The notes under the pieces were generated by a model. The model was given only the letters and a program-made list of their open reading frames with translations, ran no database searches and was not told where the DNA came from. Below, one piece after another: positions 24,101 to 36,100 of a DNA stretch of 64,000 nt; within the stretch, counting starts at the first letter, position 1, and every line of letters begins with the position of its first letter. A program made the translations under genes and the position numbers. Source of the DNA: Akebia trifoliata (taxonomy: Eukaryota > Streptophyta > Magnoliopsida > Ranunculales > Lardizabalaceae); assembly GCA_017979445.1 (NCBI GenBank), contig CM030714.1:19599405-19663404 (forward strand). Reading direction: 5' to 3'.

Positions 24101-27100
24101 TCCCTCCCAAGCATTCTTTATTTGGACAGCTGCTTGGTACACTATTTTAACCATGGGATTATTCAACAAACCATAAAAAATTGGTGGACTTTTACCCCGT
24201 ATGAAGCTTCTTATTTTCCTTAATTTGGGACAAATTGGATCTTGCAAACATCAACCATGGATGCCTTTCGAAGTTGGTTCACTTTAGCTTCAGGTTCTAG
24301 AGGTTGGATGCTTTGGAAATCCTCCTAATTGCTCACTCTGTTAGGGATTCAGGAAGACTGTTGGAAAAGAAAAGAGGACAAGGCTCAAAAGTCTATGATA
24401 ACAAGACACTTTAGAGGGTCCTTGTTCGAAGAGTTGTACTTCTTGGGATCTCATTGAGTATGAGGGAGCATAGCTTTTAGAGATTAGCTTTACTCTTGTA
24501 TCCTTTGTAGCTCACCTCAACCTCCAAGGATTGTTCTATCCTTTGTCATTTGCTATCTAATAAATTTAAACTCATGGAAAAGATTCAAAATGTGATGAAC
24601 CGGCCTTATGGCTTTTGTAGATTAGGTCTTAAGTGCATGTAGAGGAAAGCTCAAATGTTGAAAATAACAATAGAGATCACTCAAGAAATTATATGGATGA
24701 TGGATGATGGATGAGACACAACAGAGAAAATTGTGTGCAAGGAAACCAAAATATTAACAGAACTATTTTTCAACATTAAGCCTAACAGATTTTAGTTTTT
24801 ATTATTATCATTTTCATTTTTTTTAACAGTAAGCTGAGAAGAAAGCCTACCCACCTCGTATTTTCTACGTAGAACTTCAACTTATTGAGATATAGAACCA
24901 AGACCAACTTAATGGATTCCTGATAGATTCTTACAAGATAATTTTCTTGGCTTAAAGCTTATAAAATCTGTGTAACTTGCAACATTGGAGAAGAATTTGG
25001 AACTTTAGTCGAAGTGTTGATACATTTTCCAAATTCATTAGAACTGTCATCCAAGTGTCTTGTGTGTCAATATAAATCATTTTGAGGGTTGCTTCAGCTT
25101 GACAGGCATTGTAAAATGAGTCAAATTCATTAACATGGATCTTATAATGAAGATACAGCTCTACATAGAATTGAATGGGGACAAAAAGGAATTATGTTGC
25201 AACAATTTTGTAGCATAAAGCATAGATGGTGATCAAATGAACAAGTCAGATATAGTTGTTTTCAGCATTTGATTGACAAGCCGAGGGATAGAAGAATAAA
25301 GTTGTGGATCTAAGGTGTCTAGCTAGTGAGATATGATGCTTATTAAAGGTAATTTATATTTGCAAGAAATACATGTAAATATAAAGAAAAAAATCACCTG
25401 ATACATTTCCTATGGAGGCAATAGATTCCACAAATATGTCCAAAGCAGGGAATGGTGATTTCCCCATAAAATATGTTGTTGGCACATCACTCGTGCAAGC
25501 ATACAATGCAAGTCTATCTGGGGCATTGAAATGCCGTTTATAGTCACATTTAAGCTGCATTAAGAAATGGTTTCAAATGTTGTAAAGATCAGGACAACAA
25601 CATATAAGCTTTTTCCATATATATGATGATCTTTTAGCATTGTTTCAGCCCAGAATTCAAACATAAAAGTCCTTAGGAGTTAGGACCCAATAAAAAAGAA
25701 AAAATGTTTAAAAGTTATACTCAAAAATTACAAATAATTTACAGGGAAGCTTGAAGATGAAAAAGAAAATTTGTACAAGAGAACAAAACTACCTCAGAAT
25801 CAAAGCACAATGTCTTCATACAATCTACATCCATTTTGCAAATTAGAAGCTTCTGGCAATCTTCATCCATTTTGCAGATTAAAGAATCCATGAACATTTC
25901 TTCTTCAGACTTTAAATCAGTGAAAGTGATCATCAGACGACAATTGAAAACAAAAATAGAGGGCTCTCTATCTAGAAAAATGTATCATAGGGTCCATAAA
26001 TATAGAATGACAATCAGCAATATTTTCCATGTGTTTGGATGGAGGACGAAAAGCAGTTGCATACCATGTTCTTACATCTGAAACGCCCACTCGGTAGAAG
26101 AATTGAATTCTTCCCTGCCTTCGAGGATAGAGCAAGACGAAAACAACGATTTCGAGAATAGACAGCAGTGTCAACAAAAAGTTGAGCTGGGATTTCATGA
26201 GAGCTTGAACCTTTTATAACAAACAATTTATCAAATCTTTGATCACTCTCCTGTGCACTACAAATCCGTGAGCATATCTGGTTATATGTCACCAAACAGA
26301 TGCAACCAGTGTTGGCTTAAGATTGTTTAAATGTAATGGGAAAAAAAATTGCAATACGTAAAACAGGAAATGCAGAGCTTCAAAACTAATATAGGTAGCA
26401 CACATCTAAGACCAGAAGCCAGAACACACGAAACTCATTGATGAAATGAGCATTGTAAGAAGCAATCAAACTTCACTAAAGATTGGTGTTAACCAACCAA
26501 TTAACTCCAAAAGACCGATCTGTTGGAGAGGGAGAGAACTATGAATATAAGAAGATCACAGGGCTTGATTAGGGTGAGAACTATGAATATAAGAGGATCA
26601 TAGGGCTTAAGTAGGGGGAGAACTATGAATATAAGAGGGCCACAGGGCTTAACTAGGGTATGACACACCCGAGAGTGGAGGAAAATATACACTCAACATT
26701 CCCCTCCACCCATAAGGGTGGAAAGATTCGAACCCTTTACCTATACGAACCTAGCCCTCTGATACCATGTTGACCAACCAACTACTCCAAAAGACCAATC
26801 TGTTGGAGAGGGGGAGAACTATGAATATAAGAGGATCACAAAGCTTAACTGGGCTAAGACGCACCCGAGAGTGGAGGAATATATACACTCAACAATTGGA
26901 ATGATTAATTTCATTACATAGAAAGAAAATATAAGAAGCTACCCCTCCCTTCAGTATAACAAGAAGACACGCATTTCGAAATTTATTCATTAACAATCAA
27001 CAATTTAGACATCGCTTCTATGATCCAATAAGGCATACCTCGGCAACAAATGCACCAGCATGTAAGTTGTCCATGAAGGCAGTTTCTGGTATGCGGATGA

Positions 27101-30100
27101 TCAAATGACGTGAAAATTTTTCTGCAAAAAAGTTAAGAGATGAAGTAACAGATTTAGCATCAATAGCAAAGCAGCAATAAATGATACTTCTCAGTTTTGT
27201 AGCAATAATGGAATATAAAAGGTGCAACATATTCTAGGAGAAAATTTTGTGTATCCCTAATGACAAGTATTTTAAAATGTTCCCTGAAGACGTGTTGCCT
27301 TCTTTATAGTCAGCCTACTATGAATGACGCAACAAAGCTGATGAAATATGCACTATTCCCCATCTATACTTCGGCTATATATAGACCAACAAATTCCAAC
27401 TTTATCATGGTCTCAGAGGGAGACTTTCTCTCCTCCACGTCACCCAGTTCATATCCCCACGTGCTTTGACCTAGTCCGGCCCACACATGTCGGGCCGTGT
27501 TGAGTTTAGTCCCACATCAGACACTCATTGCCTTGTCTCTCTCCTTATAAGCTCCTAGGTCCAACTCAAAACCAATTGACAATGAATGGAGAGGCCCAGG
27601 AGCTTATAAGGAGAGAAACAAGCCAATGAATGGAGAGGCCCAGGAGCTTATAAGGAGAAAAACAAGCCAATGAGTATCAGATGTGGGACTAAACTCAACA
27701 CGCCCCCACAAGTGTGGGCCGGACTGGGCCAAAGCACATGGAGATATGAACTAGGTGACGTAGAGGAAAGAAAGGCCCACCCTGATATCATGATAAATTT
27801 GGGGGTCCAACAAAAAACCAATTGGTAATGAGTGGATAAGCCCAGGAGCTTATAAGGAGAGAGACAAGGCAATGAGTGTCCGATGTGGGACTAGACTCAA
27901 CAGCAATTATAAGTCTCTTCTTAAGGTAACTATAAAAATCACTCTCTTAAACTCAGCATAATCTACAAAAGAACTTCTATGCAGCCTTGGACATATTGTC
28001 TGTTCAACAGTCCTCACCTCAATTGTTTGGGCTCCAAAATCCCGTCCAATGTGGCCTTCTTCAATTGGTTCATCTCTTTAGATAAACTCATTATTGACTA
28101 CTTAATTAACTGTAAAAAGATTATTATTGATTTTGTTCAATTTGCAAATCTATTGTTAAACGATTAATCATCTTCTTAATCATTATGTTGTTGAAAGAGT
28201 CGAGTTGGTAACCTTCTTTCGCAAGTTTGTTGTTTGTTGGGGCCTTTGAAAAGAATGTAACATGAGAGTCGTTGAAGGAAAGGAGGTTAAGATCTAGTCT
28301 ATTGTATTAAATATTAAAAACTTCTATTTTTCTTCGGTCAAGTCATTTATTTTGAAGAATTTGTCTTCATATGGGATCATATCTTTCTTTGTGCCCAATG
28401 TGTGTTCTAGGTAGATCCTCTTGAACTCCAAGTATCTTTCTATTTCTTGCATTTTTTAATGAAATCATGTAACTAACAAGAAAAACCCCACAATATAGTT
28501 ATGCCAAAGAGTACTAGAAAAAAAAAATATTTAGTTGCTAAATCACATGAAAACTTCAAATATGCAAGAAGATTAGATAAGAAACACAAGGATAGTGTAT
28601 CAAAACCGGTAGTAGAAGTACCAGACCTTCTGTAGATGAATCAAGCTCAACTACCCAATCTTGGTTTCCTTGTAAAGAGTATTTGTCAAGTAAGGCATCT
28701 AAAATGACTGATATCAAAATATCAACCATTTCATCTCCATGTTTGTCTACATTGACCCTCTTATTGAATTCCAGATCAAAATATAAGTGGCAAGGTAAAC
28801 CCTGGAGAAAATACACTAGGACTCAAAATCGCAAATAAAGAAACAAAGTTAAAGGGCCAACTAATTTATTGAACAAACAAAATGACCATTAGTAAAACAC
28901 CTGTTCTCAAGATCAAAGAATGATATAAAGAATCATAAAGTCAATAAATTTCATGAAGAAAAGGTCTAATCATATTCTAAAAGGTTCAAAAGATCATATA
29001 GAAAGATGTAACCATCGACACTCATCATTATGTTGTGAGGTATCTATATCATTATCGAGATTTTTAAGAGGTTTGCTTCGTTGTTTGTGGCTCTTAGGGT
29101 TGAGTATCAACTTGTCCAACAGAAAACTCATTGGAGCGGGTGATGTAGATAATATCAACTTGCCCGCTATTTGTGGAGCTGAAACATTGGGAATTCCCCA
29201 CCACTTATAGGGTCATCCCCTTAGGTGCTAGTCATCATCTTAAAACCATCTGGGACCTTCTCATTGAAAGAGTCGATAGGCATTAGCCTCTTAGAAATCT
29301 CATGACAAATCCAGAGGAGGTAAAAAGGCATTTTGATCGGAAGTATTCTCTCTGAATTGTCAATTTAGTTTGTGCTTTTTTTCTCTATTATGATATCATT
29401 AAGGCCTTGAAAACTTCTTTTGGAATGATTTCGGTCAAAAATTATTGTTCACCAAGATATCTTTAGAAATGAATAGTGATCTCCACCTAAATATATACAA
29501 AAAGAAATTTCCAATTAAATAACTTGCACTTTATACCTGAAATTTGATTATTTCGGTTGAAACTATTGTTCATCGAGATATCTTGCAAAATGAATAATGA
29601 TTACCACCAAAATATATATATATAAAAGGAAATTATCTTTCGGGTTGAATCTTATGTGAATGAAAATGTTTAATATATTTAAAGGGAATATGTCAAAATT
29701 TAATACTATGGTAGACAGGTATCTCAAATGTCTCCCTTGACTTTGGGAAGATGTTGAGATTCACATAAAGAGAACATATAGTTATATTGAAAAAGAATGG
29801 TTGGTGGCACCTCTCCTATTAAGATGTTCCTATTATTTTTTCCCTATGAAAAAGGAAATGTCAGTCAATACAAGATATCATGTTTTGTGATAAGGGGGTA
29901 ATTTCTTGGGATTTGAGTATGAATATCAAAAGGATTTGTTAAAATGGATGTCATACTTCCCCTCTAGATGCTGATACGTGGTCATGGTGAATCATGTAGT
30001 CACCACTTAATCCATTGCCAACAACCCTATTCCATTTGGGTTTTTTTTTTCCTTTTTGCTCCTCTAGGATCTGTTGGGTCTTCTGAAGGTCGATCTAAGA

Positions 30101-33100
30101 GCTATTTAGTAATTAGTTCACCAGAAAACACATGATTTGAGAATCTTACCTTTTCTGGTCATTAGGGTCCTTCGAAAGAAAGGCAACAAAGTTTTAGAAG
30201 TTAGAAAACAGAGGAAGTTTTACCCAAATAGTTACTCTTAGTATTGAAGTATTTTTTTAATAAATTGTCTAATCTATTTTGGGACAAGAGGTTATTTTTC
30301 TTTTAAGATTTCTTTCCAAAGGGATGTCATTATTAATGAGGTTGTCAATGGACCAAGACCTACCCCGATCCTCCATAGACTAGAATCGGATGGTAAAAGT
30401 AGGCCCATTATGCGTTCAAGGCGGGACAAGGCCAAGCCCATTTAGTAGGAAGGCCAATCTCTCTACCAGGTAAGTTATTTCTCAAAAAAGTAGTGCACAT
30501 GATGGGCAAAGCATACAAGGAGGGTAGCTGAAAGTAGGGGTGAACACTAGATTGGGTAAATCCGAGAACCGAACCAATCCGAAGCCTTTTGGATTGGATT
30601 GGTTCGGATTGAGCATGGCTTGGTTCTGGTGCAGATTGTAAAAAAAAAATCCGATTGATTTGGTTCAATTTCGGATTAGGGGTATAATAGAACCAAACCA
30701 ATCTGAGAACTGAACTAATCCAATATATATATATATATATTGTACTAATTTTTATATGATTTAACAATAGATTTTAAAAAAATAACGATTTTCTCTTAAT
30801 GAATTTCAACTTCCTTTCTATTTCATTTTATGAGTGTTTTGTGTCACACTCATATTTGAATATGATTGTAATATTTTTTTTTTTTCCCTTTTCATTAATT
30901 ACGGATCTTTGAATTATAAGAATTTCTCTATCGGATCACTCCCCCACTTGAAATATCCATGAAATTTTCATTTTTTTTAAATAAATTCCAGTAAGTTTTG
31001 GTGCATAGGTAGATCGATGTAAGATCAAACTAAGGGTTTGTTATTTTTGTGTTATGTGTAATGTTTTGTTTACATTGAAATAATAAGTATGTCGATACTT
31101 TGTTTATGCGTGATACTTTGTTTAATATTTATTTTGCTTAGTTTTAAGTTTTAGGAATTTTAATTTTACTACTGAAAATAATAAGTATGAGAACCAAGAT
31201 CCGATCCAAACCAATCCGAACCAAGGTTGGTTTGGATTGGTTCGGTTCTATAGGGTAATTGGATTGGTTCGGTTCCAAATTTGTAGAACCGATCATGTTT
31301 AGTTCAGTTCCAATTTTGCCAAAATCCGAACCAATCCGAACCATGTGCACCCCTAGCTGAAAGTGCCAGCTTGCTAATTTTTAAAGTTGGTGGATGTTGA
31401 TAGAACAACCAGTTATTGCTTTGGCATAACAAGCTAGGCCATCTTACAATGTCTATTTGAAGCAAGTGTTTCCTGTTTTCTAGTCTCTTTCAATTAATGA
31501 ATTCCATTGCAAAAGGTGTGAATTGGCTAAACATTGTCATACTGTTTTTCCGATTAGTGAGAATTTAAAAAAAGTTATGCTTCAACTTATTCATTATGAT
31601 GTTTGGGGACCATTCCCAGTTTCCTCTCAACTTGGCTTCCACTATTTTGTGACTTTGATTAATAATTGCAATGGATGCATTGGGATATATCACATGCTGA
31701 CCAAAAATGAAGTATTTTCCATCGTTAAGACCTTTCATAAAATGGTTTGTACCCAGTTTGATAAAAAAATTAAAATTCTTGGGTTAGGATAATGGGGGTG
31801 AATATATGAATGGTGGTCTGTGGTCATATTTTCTTGAGCATGGGATTGTTCATTGAACTTCTTGTCCTTCTACTCCTCAACAAAATGGGAAAACTGGGAA
31901 AAAAATTTGACACCTTCTTGAGGTTGACCATGCACTTCTCTTTGGAATGCAGGTTCGTCAAATATTTTGGTCTAAGTCTTATCTTGCTTACATCCTACCT
32001 TATCAATTGTATACCCACTCGTCTTCTTTGATTTCCGACCCTCTTATTTCTTCGAAGTCCTGATTGTCCTACTTTTGTTGCATCGCCTAAAATCTTAAGA
32101 TGTGTCTATTATGTGAGGATCCATGAAGCTCTCACCACGTTTTTACGGAACATTCAAAATTGTTGAAAGAATAGGTAAAGTGGCCTTTAGGTTGGACTTG
32201 ACTACCGGATCCAAAATACAACTGGTATTTCACATCTCGTCTTAAAAAGAAGATGGGCAAACAAGAAATTTTAGTGCAAGATCTGCTGAAATTCTCAGAT
32301 GAAGGAGTCCTTCAAATCGTGCCAACAACCATATTAGATCAGAGGTAAATTCAAAGGCACAATCAAGAGGTTACATAAGTACTTGTTCAATGGAGTCATT
32401 TACCCAAGGAAGATGCAAGATGGGAGGACAAGCACCAAATCCAAACCCAATTTCCAGATTTCCAACCTTGAGGACAAGGTTGTTTTTATGGGAGTGGGAA
32501 TGATTAGAACAAGTCTCTTAATGGGCACGTGGCTGTGACTGAGTCAATGAGCTGAATAGGTAGGAGACAGATCAGACTCTGATTTGAATTCCTTATCATA
32601 GTTTACTTAATCAGGATAAGTATCTCTAGTATTCTGTTTGCTTGTAATCCTCCTAGAATAAAGGTAACACTTGGTTAACCTTATTTGGAGAGTAGTTTAA
32701 ATAAGGATGATGGCATGGATGAGAAAGTAGAAAAAGAATTATTAAATAATACCAATTTTGTCTATTCTATGGATGATTCCTTTTATCCTCTCTATCCTTG
32801 TCCTCTTTGATTTTACCAGTAGTCATATCATATCTCCTATTATTGACAAGGATAGTTCTACTACTCAGGTAAAGGTATATACGAGAAGGGAGAGAATGCA
32901 AGTCACTGATCCAACACCACCCAGTCTTCCCTCAGATCCAGATCACGGTAGTATTCTCTCATATCAAATCAAGGAATACCTCCCGCTTTCCTAACCATTG
33001 ATTATGGCAATTCTGTTAATGAGAATTTGTGTGTTGCTCTCCATAAGGATATATGTACATCTACAAACAACCTATATCAAATTTTAACGCACATAATTAT

Positions 33101-36100
33101 TTGCTTTTGTCCTATCAAAACTTTATTACTGCCTTGTCCTTTGTTTCCTTGCCATCCAATGTTGAATTTTCCCATACTCCTCTACAATGGAAAGAAGCTA
33201 TGATGGAAGATATACGAGCACTTAAAAAATGGGACTTGGGAACTTGTCTCTCTATCTTGAGAAAAGAAATCCCTGGATTGTAAGTACGTCTATATAGTGA
33301 AGCAGAAGGTTGATGGTTCTATTGACAAGTACAAGGAAAGAGTAGTCGCTAAAGGGTTTACTCAAACCTACAGGATAGAATACCAGGAGACTTTTGAACT
33401 TATTACCAAGATGAACTCAGTACGAGTGCTTCTGTCCTTGGCCACAAACATATCATGGCCTTTACATCAGTTGAAGTTAAGAAAAAAATGCTTCTCTACA
33501 TGAATTACTTTCCCCAAGTTTGTCCCTCATTCCTGCAAACTAGACCTTGCAAGCGGAATTCCATTCAAGATCCCCATTTCCCAGTCCTTCTACAATGCCA
33601 AAATGAGTTTGCCCGATGGCCTGCTCCCACTTGACCCTAATTGACCCAAGATGGAAGAGTTTAATGGGGATTGGGTTGGGTCGATTTGACTTTGAATCTA
33701 GGTTTCTTGAAATGCAAGATCTAAAACGAGTCCCCTACTTTGGGCCTTAGCTTCTAATTCATGGCCTATATATATAACATCTGTTGAGCCCCGCAAAAAG
33801 TTGGCTCAATAGGCCATCCATCTTTTAGTCACTTTTTCAGAGGTTCACACAATTTTGGATGGCTTTTTTGTTGATGCAATCACCATTTGGAGTATGATTC
33901 CAAAGACACTTTGGTTTTTTGACCTATGGCTTTGGGGGAGAACATCCTAATGCCTTTTCCCTTTTGATGTTGCAGATTTGGACCACGTGCCAATCTCCTA
34001 GGTAGCCTTCAACCTACTAGTTGCCTTAAGGATCACTAGGTGGCTTTTTTTGAAGAAAATAATGGACTACTGAAGATGACAGTGCTTGAGCAAATCCGGA
34101 CATAGGCTCCTTGCAACGTGAGACTTGATGTTGATCATATGGTTCTAGATGACTCCATACTGAAGGATTCAAAGGACCTACAGCATCGATACCCATCCTT
34201 ATCTGCTCCAATTTTTCCTATCCCCTAATGATTTGACATACCAACACATCCCCACGATATGATATGGAAAAGCTGATTTTGAATATTTGAACTTTGAGTC
34301 TACTTTATCTTCGAGGTCTGATAACGCCAGGTCCCCTATACTTTTCTTCGTCAACTGGATCGCCTCGTTCATCTACCTTGTTTCTACGAACTTCTCCATA
34401 TTAATTTTTGGTTCTCCACACTGATAATTACTTTGTATATGGGAGGCCATCACAATTAATAGCAGTACAGTGAGGAACTAAAGCTCTGCATGATGCCACT
34501 TTGCTACGTACCGCATCCCACCTTTCAATCTTTCTAGTTCGATCGTTAACCTCAAGAAGGCCCCCAAAGGAAGATCCAACTGAGAAAACAACTCTACTGT
34601 CCACAGAAATAAAGGTAGCCCCCAAATTTCAATCCAGGCCTCGTTTTTGAACACCAATTTGACACTAAATTAGATTGGGCCCACCAACTCCTAGAAGACA
34701 CTTCGAAGTTATGGATTCCAAATTACAGAAATATTCAAAATCAGATTCATTTTTTAATATATATGATGTAGGTGTTGTTTTTTAGGACTTCATTTTCAAA
34801 TGAGACCTATTCTATAGTAGGCTACCTTTTTAGGATGACCTCCCTATTTAAGAGAATATCCTCACCAAAAATTATGCCTCAACTAATCCCCATGTGAGTC
34901 AGACACTCGTAAAATAAATCATATGACAATCATATTAGAAGACGCAACAATATACATACGAAAAAATGATAGAAATCATCACCTCCTGAATAACTTCATA
35001 ATGATGGCGAAATCTAGAATCCATACTTTTGTACCTGCAACAGCAAGCTAGTACTTGGAAAATCAAGGACCTCAAAATCTGGTCGCCTAGGACAAAATAA
35101 AAACTAATTCTGAAGTCAATCGTAAATAATTACGTAACAAATAGTAAAATAAAGTTAAACCTTTGCCAGAAATCCTTATATGTTGAAACAAGAAACCTTC
35201 TTTGCCCATTTAAATGATCTTGATAACTGAAAAGACGAGCATGAGGCTGACATCTGGCAAATTCCACTGCCTGATCTTGCTTGGGAAATGTAAACCAAAC
35301 TTCCTTCCTATAAAATAACCAAGATAAATCTGCTCCCTTGGCATTGAATACAATAATAGGTGTCCAAAAAAGAAGGATAATCCGACAAATGTACAAATTC
35401 CCTGACCTCAAATCATTTTCTTCCCTGAGATCACCATGTATTTCATGTAACAATTGCAACAAACGTCTTGGTTTTTTTGCTGGCACACCATTTGGAGATC
35501 CATAAAAGACAACTGGAGAAATCTGTCTGCCACTATTGAATTTGACTGCTTTAATTCCCGTTGTACAAAGCTGAAGGAATAATGCTTTAAATTTGGTCAG
35601 CAACTAATGTTCCAATAAGATGGAAAGTATGCTAAAGTTGAAGCTCAACATGAAGAACCAAAAGTATTAACACCTTCAAACAAGAAATTCAGAAGTATAT
35701 GTAAAAAATTAGCAATCACCTTCAGCATTAATGTAATTTTAATTCAGGAGAATTCAAACATTAAGGATGTGTTTGGAAATGGTAGTTGGTGGGAGTTGGA
35801 GTTAGAACTCCCACCTTAAAATTCTAATTGGTTGTTTGGTTCACCAATTTCATAGAGTTGCAACTCTAAGAAGGTCCCCATAATATAGAAATCATTCAAC
35901 TCACTTTCCATTATTTATAATCTAGATTTCTATTAAATAATTATAATTTTTTAATAAAATAAGGTGATTAGAATAGGGCATAAAATGGGTCAGATTTTAT
36001 CCAGAATCTGATTGATCTGAATCCGAATTTAGTGGGTTTGAACCCTTGGAGTAGATCCAAATAACAAATATGGGTCTAATATGGGTTGATGTCCCTTAGT

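Noticed and set aside
26700..26770. tRNA-like segment with B box in the TRIM
   Set aside because: No A box at the right distance and no cloverleaf; kept only as a motif note.
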